Of a stretch of DNA of 64,000 nucleotides, positions 17,501 through 25,915 are shown one piece after another. Position numbers and translations under genes: made by a program. The notes beneath the pieces are model-generated. The model saw nothing but the letters and a program-made list of their open reading frames with translations, was not told the origin of the DNA and ran no database searches. The stretch comes from Halorussus halobius (GTDB lineage: Archaea; Halobacteriota; Halobacteria; Halobacteriales; Haladaptataceae), in NCBI RefSeq assembly GCF_004765805.1, contig NZ_ML219773.1, forward strand, positions 1,116,001 to 1,180,000, in the 5' to 3' direction. How positions within the stretch are numbered: position 1 is the first letter of the stretch; each line of letters opens with the position of its first letter.

Positions 17501-17737
17501 CGTGGCCGGCCAGTTCTGCACGGTGTACTCCACCTGTCGGAAGTGATACCAGGGGTCGTTGCCGGAGAAGAACACTTCGCCGTCCCTGACGAAGTTCCCG
17601 TACGACTGGAGTCGAACCCACAGCATGAACGCCATAGCGGCGGCGAGGGCGGGGACGTGATACCAGTCCTCCAGGGCGTCGAGGACCGACTCGGAGGTGT
17701 CGGTCGAGTCCTCGACCTGCTCGGTCTGCTGACTCAT
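14600..17737 (-). CDS. aglB: dolichyl-phosphooligosaccharide-protein glycotransferase AglB
   Basis: A 1045-residue archaeal oligosaccharyltransferase (STT3 family). About thirteen transmembrane helices fill the first half. The first external loop holds the acidic motif GNDPWYHFRQ (about 59-68), and DHNVAEP occurs around residue 178. The catalytic WWDYG signature lies at about residues 598-602 (MSWWDYGHW). The C-terminal third is an extracellular domain ending in Thr/Asn/Glu-rich repeats (NETATSGNETTTS) and a final hydrophobic segment with RRS. AglB transfers the lipid-linked glycan to Asn in NxS/T of S-layer and other surface proteins. It is the last gene of the glycosylation cluster. The tail is itself rich in NxT sequons. 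Confidence 0.95.
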   Translation of the reverse strand: MSQQTEQVEDSTDTSESVLDALEDWYHVPALAAAMAFMLWVRLQSYGNFVRDGEVFFSGNDPWYHFRQVEYTVQNWPATMPFDPWTYFPFGTSVGQFGTLFDQLVATAALVVGLGDPSSQLVAKTLLVAPPVFGALLVVPTYLIGKRLGGRIGGVFAAVVLALFPGTFLGRSLVGAADHNVAEPLFQSLAVLAMMVALTVAEREKPVYELLADRDVAALRRPVAYSALAGIATAFYLWTWPPGVLIVGIFGVFFALKLTADYVRGVSPDHLALVGAVSMTVAGLLLLVPLGSLAFSPTQFSLLQPLLAFAVAAGCVFMAWLARAWDERDLSTPLYPAAVGGILVAIVGVIYVALPGLFGTIQNNVLRVVGFGANAQTRTIGEAQPLLANRPGGVQPQYGIEWYDVILREYGLMLFTAVLAAAWLVWRTYRTDDHRAEYLLVLVWAAFITAAAFTQNRFNYYLVVPVAVLNAYLVRRILSVANLTDFSVRDGLADVEGYQVLTIVFVVLLVTPVLVAPASVGSTGVASFDRTDTAIEAGQRSPTGITQWDGSLDWMANQTPEEGDYGGAGNADQLDYYGTYGANDGDYDYPEGTYGVMSWWDYGHWITVEGERIPNANPFQEGATTAAQYLLAPSEQRANQIVDSLGDEGEDTRYVMVDHRMVNPTDKFGAPTVFDDNSSRYDYYTRVLQQAQNGGSQELLQLKEQRYYESQMARLYLYHGSRVEPSPVVVDTDRLQGANPDVFLRTPTGQNETLVKQFQTMEQARQYVRNDTSAQIGGIGALPSETIPAMEHYRVVKQSEASGANSSSYAQVLQTELQLLQQAGVQNPNAMFRTSPSWVKTFERVPGATVEGTGPANTTVTARVQLSAPGQESGFTYSQQAETGSDGEFTMTLPYSSTGYEEWGPEQGYTNVSVRADGAYQFTTPQQFENGSVTFHNGTADVTEAQVIGESDEAATVELTEESIQIQQGNDTAAGNETAASGNETTTSEGNETATSENETATSGNETTTSGNDTADQLPDSDAATPARVGLVGAWAGALLVTRRS

Positions 17738-17821
17738 TAGCTTGAGGGAGTGGGAAAACGCGCATAAGCCTTGTGCATTCGCTCGTCGGCACCGGAATCC
17801 GGCCTCCGTCCGGCGGTCCGG

Positions 17822-19300
17822 TTAACTCTCGGAGCGGTCGCTCTCGGCCGTCGAGGTCCGGGAAAACACTCGCCGGTAGACCGGTCCCAGCACGTTCCCG
17901 GCGGTCAGCCGGAAGTGTGCGCTCGTGACCGCGAGGGCCGCGAAGTAGACCGCGGCCCCGAACCCGATGACGGCGACGACCGGAATCCAGTGGTCGAGCG
18001 CCACGGCGTCTCTGGCCCGCGAGACGACGAGGAACATCGCGAGACCGCTCGCGGCCTGTGCCGCTATCGGCTTCGGGAAGACGACGCCGTCGAACACCTC
18101 CAGACAGAGGTACTGGTAGCCGAAGAACATCACGACCTCCGCGAGCAGGGTCGCACCGATGACGCCGAGCAGTCCGTACTGGTAGCCCAGCGCGACCGCC
18201 AGCGGGACGTGGAGCGCCAGCCCGAGGACGCTTATCCGGAACGTGAGTTCGGGGCGGTCGGTCCCGTTGATTGCGGATTCGAGCGGAATCTCGTAGACGT
18301 AGACCACGTGGAACAGCGCGATGCCGACCAGCGCCGGCCCGCCAGCGCCGAACTCCGAGCCGAAGAAGGTCCGCATCAGCACGTCCGGGAGCGCGAGCGC
18401 GCCGAAGAACATCGGGATGGCCAGCAGTCCGGCGTACGACATGGCGTTGGCCACGTCGTCGCGGACGTCCTCGCCCAGCGACGACCGGCCGCTGACCTTG
18501 ACCTGCAACGGGTTGCTGATGCTGGCGGTCAACTGCTGGGCGGGCGTGACCAGTCGGAGCGCGGTCTCGTAGAACCCGACGGCGGAACTCCCGGCGAACA
18601 GCGAGATGAGGATGGGGTCCATCCGCTTGTAGAGGTCGTTGACCACCGACATGGGGACGCTCCACCGGGCGAACTTCCCGGTGTAGTCGAACGTCTCCCG
18701 GGACGGAATCGCGGGCTTGACCCCGGTGACGACGAGGGCCACGGCGGCCGAGACGAAGCTCGCCAGCGCCAGGCCGAGCAGGACGCCGAACTCCTCCATC
18801 CCGACCATCAGCAGCGCGACCTGGAAGAGGAGGGTGACGACGCTCCGCCCGGTGTCGAGCCAGAACGACCGGCCGGGGAAGCCGATGCCCGCGTAGAAGC
18901 GGTTGAGTATCTGGAACGAGCCGACCGTGCTGAACACGAGCACGATGCCCAGCACGTCGTCGGCCGAGATGTCCCGAATCGGGAGCATGGGCGACGCGAC
19001 CACGAAGATCGCGGCGACCACGCCCACGTAGAGGGCGTGGGCCGCGAGCCCGAGCCCGAGGTACTCGGCCGGGTCGACGTCGACCTCGCTGACCCGCTTT
19101 TTGATGGCCTTGCCGAGTCCGGCCGAGACCCGGACCAGTACCATCGCTATCGCCAGCGCGGTGTAGTAGCGCCCGACGCCGGCGGTCCCGAGCACGCGCG
19201 CGAAAATCATCACGCCGACGAAACCGAACGCCGACATGGTGAACTTCGCGGCGGCCGAAATCAGCGCCTCCCTGCCGATGTCGAGGTCGGCCGTGCTCAT
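17822..19300 (-). CDS. polysaccharide flippase, MOP superfamily (Wzx/AglR-like)
   Basis: A 492-residue protein with about fourteen membrane helices and no long soluble domain. It starts MSTADLDIGREALISAAAKF, with the early segment FVGVMIFARVLGTAGVGRYY typical of the MOP flippases that move lipid-linked sugars over the membrane. A long basic/acidic cytoplasmic tail ends the protein. In the agl setting it most likely flips the charged dolichyl-phosphate glycan or monosaccharide to the outer face for AglB, the role proposed for AglR in Haloferax. The start is 3 bp from the stop of the upstream sulfatase-like gene. Confidence 0.88.
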   Translation of the reverse strand: MSTADLDIGREALISAAAKFTMSAFGFVGVMIFARVLGTAGVGRYYTALAIAMVLVRVSAGLGKAIKKRVSEVDVDPAEYLGLGLAAHALYVGVVAAIFVVASPMLPIRDISADDVLGIVLVFSTVGSFQILNRFYAGIGFPGRSFWLDTGRSVVTLLFQVALLMVGMEEFGVLLGLALASFVSAAVALVVTGVKPAIPSRETFDYTGKFARWSVPMSVVNDLYKRMDPILISLFAGSSAVGFYETALRLVTPAQQLTASISNPLQVKVSGRSSLGEDVRDDVANAMSYAGLLAIPMFFGALALPDVLMRTFFGSEFGAGGPALVGIALFHVVYVYEIPLESAINGTDRPELTFRISVLGLALHVPLAVALGYQYGLLGVIGATLLAEVVMFFGYQYLCLEVFDGVVFPKPIAAQAASGLAMFLVVSRARDAVALDHWIPVVAVIGFGAAVYFAALAVTSAHFRLTAGNVLGPVYRRVFSRTSTAESDRSES

Positions 19301-19303
19301 CGC

Positions 19304-20422
19304 TCAGAGGTATCCCAGCGCTTCGAGGTCGTCGTGGGGGAGTTCCTCTTTGGTCACGGGGCGGGCGGCCCCCTCCTCGAACTCGGCTTTGGCCGCCACC
19401 AGTTCGTCGTCCTCGGCGGGGTCGCCGTCGAGGGTCACCACGCCGTCGTCGGTCGCGACGTGGTCGCGGTTCATCGCGGCGTGGTTGCCGTTCGAGGCCG
19501 CGAACGCCGTCTCCCGGTCGAACGAGCCGTGGTTGTACTCCCGGCCGAGCAACAGCGTCGGCACGTCGACGAGGCTGAGGACCTCGCTGTCGGTCGGCAC
19601 GTTCCGGGTCGCCAGCGGCAGGCGGAGCAGTTCGGGACACATCGTGGCGTGGTGGCCCCACTCGCCGTACTCGCCGAGGAGTTCGCCGTGGTCCGCGACG
19701 AACAGCACGCGCGTCTCGTCGGGAATCTCGTCCCAGAGCCGCCCGAGCCGGTCGTCGAGTTCCGCGACCTCGCCCCGGTAGAGTTCGCGGGCGAGTTCGG
19801 CGTCGCGCTCGCTCGCCCGACCGTTCAGCACCCGGCGAGTTATCTGCTGGGCCTCGCCCCGCGAGACCGGGCCGTCCTCGGGGTTGTACGGGTGGTGTGG
19901 CTCCATGAAGTGGAGCCAGCCGAACCACTCCTCGCGGTCGTCGGTCGCGTCGAGGAACTCCGCGACCACGTCGGCGGCGGGCCGGTACTCCCGGTCGACC
20001 GACGAGACCCGGCGCTGGACGCCCTGTACCACGTTCCACGCGCGGGAGGCGATGCCGAACAGCGTACTCTGTGGGGTCATGCGCTCGGCGACCTTGTCCT
20101 TCAGCCCCTTGCTCTCCCGACCGGGTTCCGTGAACCGGTCGAACCCGAGGTCGTAGCCGTACCGCTCCGAGAGGAATCGGTTGGTGGAGATGCCGTGCTT
20201 GTACGGCGAGTCGAGTTCGACCGCGAGGTTCGAGTCGGCGTCGACGCCCACGTCGCCGGGGTAGATGCCGCCGATGATGGACTGGAAGCACGACGGCGTG
20301 GCGGTGTTGGTCGCGAACGCCGCCGGGTGGGAGTCCCCGAGGAACTCGCGGGTGGCGGGCATGTGCCGGTAGTGGTCGTATCGGAGCGAGTCGACCGTCA
20401 CGAGGAGGGTGGTGTCAGTCAT
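19304..20422 (-). CDS. sulfatase-like alkaline phosphatase superfamily protein
   Basis: A 372-residue soluble protein. Metal and active-site segments fit the alkaline phosphatase superfamily: VTVDSLRYDHYRHMP (about 8-22), FMEPHHPYNPEDGP, and the distal FVADHGELLGEYGEWGHHATM. The sulfatase Cys/Ser-x-Pro-x-Arg core is not complete; TPSCFQSIIGGIYPGD stands near its place. It could cleave or transfer a sulfate or phosphate group on glycans. The C-terminus LEALGYL resembles the endings of the three tandem paralogues upstream. It is in the agl operon, six bases after the previous stop. Confidence 0.8.
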   Translation of the reverse strand: MTDTTLLVTVDSLRYDHYRHMPATREFLGDSHPAAFATNTATPSCFQSIIGGIYPGDVGVDADSNLAVELDSPYKHGISTNRFLSERYGYDLGFDRFTEPGRESKGLKDKVAERMTPQSTLFGIASRAWNVVQGVQRRVSSVDREYRPAADVVAEFLDATDDREEWFGWLHFMEPHHPYNPEDGPVSRGEAQQITRRVLNGRASERDAELARELYRGEVAELDDRLGRLWDEIPDETRVLFVADHGELLGEYGEWGHHATMCPELLRLPLATRNVPTDSEVLSLVDVPTLLLGREYNHGSFDRETAFAASNGNHAAMNRDHVATDDGVVTLDGDPAEDDELVAAKAEFEEGAARPVTKEELPHDDLEALGYL

Positions 20423-20427
20423 TGGAA

Positions 20428-21384
20428 TCACTTGTACCCAAGCGCGCTTAAGCGCTGTTCGACGTCGTCGTCGCTCACCTCGACGCTCTCGGACTCGACG
20501 GAGGGCTCGTACTCGCCGGTGTCGGTCGCCGAGAGTTCGACCCACGGGACGGTTTTGAGGACCGGAATCGGAACGTGGCGATAGTGGCCGTACAGCCCCC
20601 ACTCGCCGAACGCCTCGCCGTGGTCGCTGGAGACGACGAGCCGGTCGGCGTCGAGGTTGTCCAACAGCAGGTCGACCTCGCCCAGCACCCACCGCAGCGT
20701 CTCCAGATACGCGGCCCACGCGTCGGCCCGCGAGAGCTGTCCCGTCTGGAGCAGGTCCCAGACCGCCGCGTCCTCGTCGTCGTCGAGCAGTCGGGCCGCC
20801 TCGGGTGCGAACTCCGCCAGCGAGGGATAGGGCGCGTGAGGTTGCATGTAGTGGACGATGAGCCGGTCGAAGTCGCGTTCGCGCGCGACCGTGATGGCGC
20901 GGTCGGTCACGGGCCGAGGCGGGTTGTTCCGGACCTCCTCGTCCCACTCGTAGGTCCACACCTCGTCGAGCAGGCCGAAGGCTTCGGGCGGCGCGGGGAA
21001 CTCGTCGCCGAACCGCCGGGTGTGGGGGTTGGCGGTCACGTACGCGGTCCGGGCCATCTCCTCGCGGTACTCGTCGGTGAAGTTGTCGTGCATCCACTCC
21101 CACGAGGTCGACCCGAGCGAGGTGAACGACGGGACCGCCCCGGGCAGGAACTCGTACTCGTCGCCGACGGATTCGAGCGCGTCGACCCGACAGGTGTCCA
21201 GCAGGACGAGCACGTCCCAGTCGCGGTCGTAGATGGGCGTGCCCCCGTCGTCGAGTCCGAGCGTGTGACAGAACCGGCGTGCGGCCCCGCCCCAGAAGTC
21301 GAACGCGGCCGAGCGAGCGCCCTTTCGGAGGCCGTAAGTGTCTATCTTTCGCTTCGAATCCTGAACCCAGTCTTCGAACGTCAT
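20428..21384 (-). CDS. agl-cluster alkaline phosphatase superfamily protein, paralogue 1
   Basis: A 318-residue protein, high GC like the rest of the chromosome. It starts MTFEDWVQDSKRKIDTYGLR, a motif shared with paralogues 2 and 3. The metal-binding segment is VLLDTCRVDAL (60-70), with the Thr or Cys a possible nucleophile. HYMQPHAPYPSL is in the middle, and SSDHGEAFGEWGLYGHYRHV holds the later ligands. It ends RLSALGYK. No membrane segment is present. It probably hydrolyses or transfers a phospho- or sulfo-ester in glycan assembly. Its start overlaps the next stop by four bases (ATGA). Confidence 0.8.
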   Translation of the reverse strand: MTFEDWVQDSKRKIDTYGLRKGARSAAFDFWGGAARRFCHTLGLDDGGTPIYDRDWDVLVLLDTCRVDALESVGDEYEFLPGAVPSFTSLGSTSWEWMHDNFTDEYREEMARTAYVTANPHTRRFGDEFPAPPEAFGLLDEVWTYEWDEEVRNNPPRPVTDRAITVARERDFDRLIVHYMQPHAPYPSLAEFAPEAARLLDDDEDAAVWDLLQTGQLSRADAWAAYLETLRWVLGEVDLLLDNLDADRLVVSSDHGEAFGEWGLYGHYRHVPIPVLKTVPWVELSATDTGEYEPSVESESVEVSDDDVEQRLSALGYK

Positions 21385-22388
21385 TTGTAGCCGAGAGCTT
21401 CGAGCCGGTCAGACACCTCGTCGTCCGCGAGCATGGTGTCGTCCGGTTCGAGTTGCGGTTCGTACGTGCCCGCATCTGTCGCCGACGTCGTTACCCATGG
21501 CACTCGTTTAAGAACGGGGGCAGGCGCGTGGTGGGGATGGGCGTACAGGCCCCACTCGCCGAACGCCTCGCCGTGATCAGCTGTGATGGCGACAGTGTCG
21601 GCGTCAACGTTCTCCAGTATGGGTTCTACTCCTTCGTCTAGGACCCACCGGAGGTTGTCCTTATACGCGTCCCATACTTCATCTCTGCTGATGACGTTGT
21701 GACGGAGTCGCTCCCAGAGTCGCCAGTCACGGTCTCGACGGTGAGGAGCGTCGTCTTCGTCGCCGGTATGAGTGGAATCGAACCACTCCGGGTACTTCTC
21801 GTAAAGCGTTCGATACGGCGTATGTGGTTGCATGAAGTGGACTATCAGCCTGTCGGGGTCGTGGTCTCGGTGAACGGCGATAGCTCGGTCCGCCATCGCA
21901 TCTGGCGGTGTGGTGTCGTACTCATCGTCCCATCCGTACCGCCAGACCTCGTCACAGAGTGCGAACAGGTCGGGGTCGAACGTGGCGTCGGGGAACGCAT
22001 CCTCCGGTTCGAGGCCGTCAGAGAACAGATTCGCGGTTACGTACGCCGTCTCGTTAATTTCCGAAAGGTGGTCCGAGGCGTACTCACGGGTGAAGTTCTT
22101 CGCTAACCACTCGGGGGACGCGGACCCGAGTGAGTTCATTGTGGGGACTGACGGAGGAAGAAATTCATAGTCGGCGGCAACCTCTTCGAGTACGTCGGGA
22201 CGACAGGTGTCCAACACTAACAGAACCTTCCAGTCACGCTCCCAAATGGACGTCCCGTAGTTCCACTCACGTCCAATACGTGACAAAATTCCCGTCCAGA
22301 ACGCCTTGGCTGCCTCGGCACCGCCGGTTCGGACCCCGTAGTCGTCGATTCGATCTTTCGATTCTGTGAGCCAATCTTGGAAAGTCAT
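21381..22388 (-). CDS. agl-cluster alkaline phosphatase superfamily protein, paralogue 2 (lower GC)
   Basis: A 335-residue homologue of its two neighbours: start MTFQDWLTESKDRIDDYGVR, active-site segment LVLDTCRPDVLEEV, HFMQPHTPYRTLYEKYPEWF, distal ITADHGEAFGEWGLYAHPHH, and C-terminus RLEALGYK. Its codon use is clearly less GC-biased than paralogue 1 or the flanking genes, with many codons ending in A or T. This suggests arrival from another lineage. Synteny and shared ends suggest expansion by duplication or replacement at this place rather than three independent genes. The biochemical role is not known; see paralogue 1. Confidence 0.8.
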   Translation of the reverse strand: MTFQDWLTESKDRIDDYGVRTGGAEAAKAFWTGILSRIGREWNYGTSIWERDWKVLLVLDTCRPDVLEEVAADYEFLPPSVPTMNSLGSASPEWLAKNFTREYASDHLSEINETAYVTANLFSDGLEPEDAFPDATFDPDLFALCDEVWRYGWDDEYDTTPPDAMADRAIAVHRDHDPDRLIVHFMQPHTPYRTLYEKYPEWFDSTHTGDEDDAPHRRDRDWRLWERLRHNVISRDEVWDAYKDNLRWVLDEGVEPILENVDADTVAITADHGEAFGEWGLYAHPHHAPAPVLKRVPWVTTSATDAGTYEPQLEPDDTMLADDEVSDRLEALGYK

Positions 22389-22391
22389 GCT

Positions 22392-23360
22392 TTACACGTA
22401 TCCTAAGTTCCGAAGTTTATCTTCTACCTCGTCGTCATCAACTCGAACTGACGCCGCATCGAGTTCAGGTTCGTATTCGCCCGTATCCGTGGCTGTCGTT
22501 TCGGCCCACGGTACGCGTTTCAAGACGGGTATCGGTGCAGTGCTGGTGTGCCCGTAATACCACCATTCGCCAAATGCCTCACCGTGATCGCTCGTAATTA
22601 CGACGTTGTCGGCGTCCATGTTCCGCAGCAGTTCCTCGACCGAATCGAGGACCCAACGAAGATTGTCGCGGTACGCCGCCCACAGTTCGGCCCTCGAGAT
22701 GCGGTTCGTTCGTAGGCGCTCCCAGATAACCATCTCGGGACGCTGTTCCGGATTGTCGAGTCCAACATCGAGGCTAAACCAGTCCGGATGATCCTGGACG
22801 AGTGATCGATACGGGGAGTGAGGCTGCATGAAGTGGACGATAAGATGCTCGGGGTCGTGGGTTCGGTGAACGTCTATCGCACGGTCAGTGACGTTCTCGG
22901 GTGGAACCGTCCCGAAGTCCGGATTCCAGCCGTATTTCCAAACTTCGTCGAGCAGGTACAGTTCCTCGAATTCCGGCACGTCCCGGGTGTGCGGGTTCGC
23001 GCTGACGTACGCGGTGTCGGCGAGTTCCGGTCCGGCCGCCGACTCGGGGTCGAACGTCTTGTCTATCCACTCGGGCGAGCGCGACCCCACCGAGTTCAGC
23101 ACGTCGGCCTCGGGGTCGTAGTCGGCCAGAAAGTCGTAGTCGTCGGCGACCTCCGCGAGCACGTCGGGCCGGCAGGTGTCCAACACGAGCAACACGTCCC
23201 AGTCGCGCTCGTAGACGTGGGTGCCGTAGTTGTAGACGTGCCGACCCAACACGCCGAGCCCGCCCTGCCAGAGCTCCTGTACCGCGCCGTAGACGCCCGT
23301 CGTTAGCCCGTCGCGCTCGAACCGGTCCCTGGCGTTCTCGGCCCAGTCTTCGAGGCTCAT
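22392..23360 (-). CDS. agl-cluster alkaline phosphatase superfamily protein, paralogue 3 (mosaic)
   Basis: A 322-residue homologue starting MSLEDWAENARDRFERDGLT, with LVLDTCRPDVLAEV, HFMQPHSPYRSLVQDHPDWF, TSDHGEAFGEWWYYGHTSTA and the end KLRNLGYV. The N-terminal half (23360 down to about 22940) has normal high GC. The C-terminal half (about 22940 to 22392) has the lower GC of paralogue 2. The break inside an intact frame points to homologous recombination between diverged copies. The start overlaps the stop of the glycosyltransferase upstream (ATGA). Confidence 0.8.
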   Translation of the reverse strand: MSLEDWAENARDRFERDGLTTGVYGAVQELWQGGLGVLGRHVYNYGTHVYERDWDVLLVLDTCRPDVLAEVADDYDFLADYDPEADVLNSVGSRSPEWIDKTFDPESAAGPELADTAYVSANPHTRDVPEFEELYLLDEVWKYGWNPDFGTVPPENVTDRAIDVHRTHDPEHLIVHFMQPHSPYRSLVQDHPDWFSLDVGLDNPEQRPEMVIWERLRTNRISRAELWAAYRDNLRWVLDSVEELLRNMDADNVVITSDHGEAFGEWWYYGHTSTAPIPVLKRVPWAETTATDTGEYEPELDAASVRVDDDEVEDKLRNLGYV

Positions 23361-24526
23361 CGCTTCGTCACATCCCTATTCGACTCGGGGCGGGTCTTCT
23401 TCGTGTCGGTTCTGTTCTCCGTGTCGGTATCCCCGTGGGGTGCGATCTTCGCGTCGGCGACCGCCTCCTCGACGACCTCGCGCATCCCCTCGCGGAAGTT
23501 GGCCGCGTCGAACCGCTCGGCGAACGCCGCGATGTCGTCGGCCGACCACTCGACGCCCTCGCGCTCGAACCGTTCGACCGACTCGCGGATGCTGGCGGCG
23601 TCGGGGTCGTGGACCAGCCCGTTCTCGCCGTCGCGAATCTGGTACTTGGTGTACCCCTCGTTCACGCCGAGGACGGGCGTCCCGCTGGCGAACGCCTCGA
23701 CCGGGATGATGCCGAAGTCCTCGTTCATCGCGTTGAACAGCACCGCCTTGGCCTCGCCGAGCCGCCGGACCTTCTCGTCCTCGGACATGTAGCCGACGAA
23801 CTCCACGTTGTCCGGGGCCAGCGATTCGAGCGCTTCGCGCTCCTCGCCCGCGCCGCCCACGACCAGTTTGGCGTCGAGGCCGGCGAACGCCCGCACGATG
23901 GCGTCGATGCGCTTCTCGGGGATGAGCCGCGAGTAGGTCAGGTAGTAGTCGGCCGTCCCGCGCGGTTCGTACTGCTCGACGTCGACCGGGGGATAGACGA
24001 CCGCTATCTTCTCCTCGGGGATGCCCCAGTAGCGCCGAAGCCGCCGGGCGACGAGTTCGCTGTTGGCGACGAACCGGTCGGGGAACTTGGTGTTGGGGAG
24101 AAACAGCGTCCGGGCGACGAACGAGTAGAGCCGGGAGGGCAGCGAGTCCGCCCGCTGCTGGAACAGGTCGTAGGGGACTCGCGGCGTGCTGTGGGTGTAG
24201 TGGACCACGACCTGCTCGTCTTCCGGGACGTACCAGCTCAGCTCGTTCTTCGAGAGGACCACCACGTCGTAGTCGGTGAGTTCGGGGATTCGCTGGGCGC
24301 TCCACGCGTAGTAGAGGTCCCGCAGGAATATCGACCGCTTCACGAACGAGAGCGGGGAGTCCTCGAACAGGCTCCGGGCCTCGACGTCGTCGGAGACGTG
24401 GTCGTCGTCGCCGAACCCGTAGTACAGCGGCGCGTCGAACGTCCGGGCGAGTTCGTCCGACAACGCCTCGGCACCGCCGCGTTCGAGGTAGTTCCCGTGC
24501 GCGATAGCGATAGATTCGTCTTCCAT
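23357..24526 (-). CDS. glycosyltransferase family 4 protein
   Basis: A 389-residue GT-B glycosyltransferase. The N-terminal domain begins IAIAHGNYLERGGAEALSDE, an early Gly-rich loop. The C-terminal GT4 domain starts near YYLTYSRLIPEKRIDAIVRA. The donor-binding E-x7-E lies in NEDFGIIPVEAFASGTPVLG (about 285-304). The last 30 residues are a disordered Asp/Thr/Lys tail. It would add a sugar from a nucleotide donor to the lipid-linked glycan on the cytoplasmic side. The sugar is not predictable. It is translationally coupled to paralogue 3. Confidence 0.88.
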   Translation of the reverse strand: MEDESIAIAHGNYLERGGAEALSDELARTFDAPLYYGFGDDDHVSDDVEARSLFEDSPLSFVKRSIFLRDLYYAWSAQRIPELTDYDVVVLSKNELSWYVPEDEQVVVHYTHSTPRVPYDLFQQRADSLPSRLYSFVARTLFLPNTKFPDRFVANSELVARRLRRYWGIPEEKIAVVYPPVDVEQYEPRGTADYYLTYSRLIPEKRIDAIVRAFAGLDAKLVVGGAGEEREALESLAPDNVEFVGYMSEDEKVRRLGEAKAVLFNAMNEDFGIIPVEAFASGTPVLGVNEGYTKYQIRDGENGLVHDPDAASIRESVERFEREGVEWSADDIAAFAERFDAANFREGMREVVEEAVADAKIAPHGDTDTENRTDTKKTRPESNRDVTKR

Positions 24527-24630
24527 GCTGTTCGGTCGACTGATGGTTTTCCTGACGGCGGTTTAATCCTGTTCATTCGAAGGCTTCCGCTACCCGTGGC
24601 CGGTCGGTCGTCGACGCCCCACGCACTCGC

Positions 24631-25791
24631 TCAGTCGAACGCCTCGCGCAGTTCCTCGTCGACCTCCCACGTCCCGTCGCCCTCGCCGCGCAGGAGCGCG
24701 GCCGCACCCGAGAGGAGCGACACCTGCGAGTCGAAGACGGCGTAGAATGCCTGTAGCGGGCCGAGGAGGTCGCGCTGGCCCAGCCAAACGAACCCCGCCA
24801 GCGCGACCGGGACCGCGAGTCCGACCGGTCCGGCGACCGACACCGCCGCCGCCGTGACCGCAACCACGCCGAGCGCGACCAGCCACGGCGAGACCACCAT
24901 GAACCACCAGTTGAACGGCAGGACGAGCCGACCGTAGTTGCCGTACTTGCCGAGCGCGTCCCGATGCTGGACGAGCAGCCGAATCAGCCCCATCCCACGG
25001 CGGTCCTTCTGGAGGCGGCGCTTGCCGAACTCGGAGTGGGAGGCCTCGCTGTACCGGATTTCGGGGTCGAAGACGACGCGGTCGCCGCCCCGGCGAATCT
25101 TGAGCGCGAGTTCGGTGTCGTCGGCCAGCGAGTTGGGGTCGACCGGCGCGGTCGGGTGGACGCCTTCGATGGCGTCGTTGTCGAACGCCGAGAACGGGCC
25201 GTGGAAGATGAGCGTCGAGTCGAGGTGGGATTCGAGCGTCTGGACGTGAGCCTGCACGCCCCGGTAGTTGGCCTCGACCTCGCTCCCGCCCAGCACGTCG
25301 GCGTTCTGGCCGGTGACGGCCGCCACGTCGGGGTCGGCGAGGTTGGCGGCCGCCTGCCGGAGCGCGTCGTCGGCGACGTACGAGTCGCAGTCGGTCTTGA
25401 CGACCATCTCGTTTTCGGCGGCCGCGTAGGCGTCGTTGAGCGCGGGCGCGAGTCCCCGGCGTTCGGTCTCCCGAATCAGGTTCAGGGCGGGCGCTTCGCG
25501 GTCGGCGAAGTACTCCTCGATGAGTTCGGGCGTCTCGTCGTCGCTGGAGTCGACGACGACGAGTTCGACCTTCCCCATGGGGTAGTCGAGTTCGAGCAGG
25601 TCGTCGAGTTTCCCCTCGACGATGCCCGACTCGTTGTAGGTCGGGAGGACGATGCTGACCGTGGGCTCGGCCTCGCGCTTGTCGGCGGGCGACCCGTCCG
25701 GTCGAACCACCGCGTAGAGAGCGAGAAACGCGAGATAGGGCAGCGCCGTGAGCGCGACCAACGCCCCGGCAGCGACCACGAGAGCGTTCAT
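24631..25791 (-). CDS. glycosyltransferase family 2 membrane protein
   Basis: A 386-residue enzyme read from the ATG at 25791; upstream in-frame codons encode a basic, unlikely extension. One N-terminal helix (1-25) is followed by a GT-A domain: VSIVLPTYNESGIVEGKLDD, VVVDSSDDETPELI, the DxD-like KTDCDSY, and a base region LADDTELALKIRRGGDR. An R-rich acceptor loop (EFGKRRLQKDRRGMGLIRLL) precedes two or three C-terminal helices. Such enzymes are processive or dolichol-linked transferases. It lies first in the minus-strand agl operon and divergent from aglJ, with a shared 124-bp promoter region. Confidence 0.87.
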   Translation of the reverse strand: MNALVVAAGALVALTALPYLAFLALYAVVRPDGSPADKREAEPTVSIVLPTYNESGIVEGKLDDLLELDYPMGKVELVVVDSSDDETPELIEEYFADREAPALNLIRETERRGLAPALNDAYAAAENEMVVKTDCDSYVADDALRQAAANLADPDVAAVTGQNADVLGGSEVEANYRGVQAHVQTLESHLDSTLIFHGPFSAFDNDAIEGVHPTAPVDPNSLADDTELALKIRRGGDRVVFDPEIRYSEASHSEFGKRRLQKDRRGMGLIRLLVQHRDALGKYGNYGRLVLPFNWWFMVVSPWLVALGVVAVTAAAVSVAGPVGLAVPVALAGFVWLGQRDLLGPLQAFYAVFDSQVSLLSGAAALLRGEGDGTWEVDEELREAFD

Positions 25792-25915
25792 ACGTCGGGG
25801 TATGGAAGCGTGGTATAACACGCTGTTGGTCGTCGTTCGCCCGGTCGAACGCCGAGACCTGCCGTGAAACGTCGCTTGGAAAGCCTTTTGCGCTCGTGGT
25901 GACCACTCCCCTCCA

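Noticed and set aside
15761-17740. A 659-residue reading antisense to aglB, and similar long antisense frames elsewhere
   Set aside because: GC-rich codon-biased genes often leave the reverse frame open. The products are Arg/Gly/Asp-rich with no domain.
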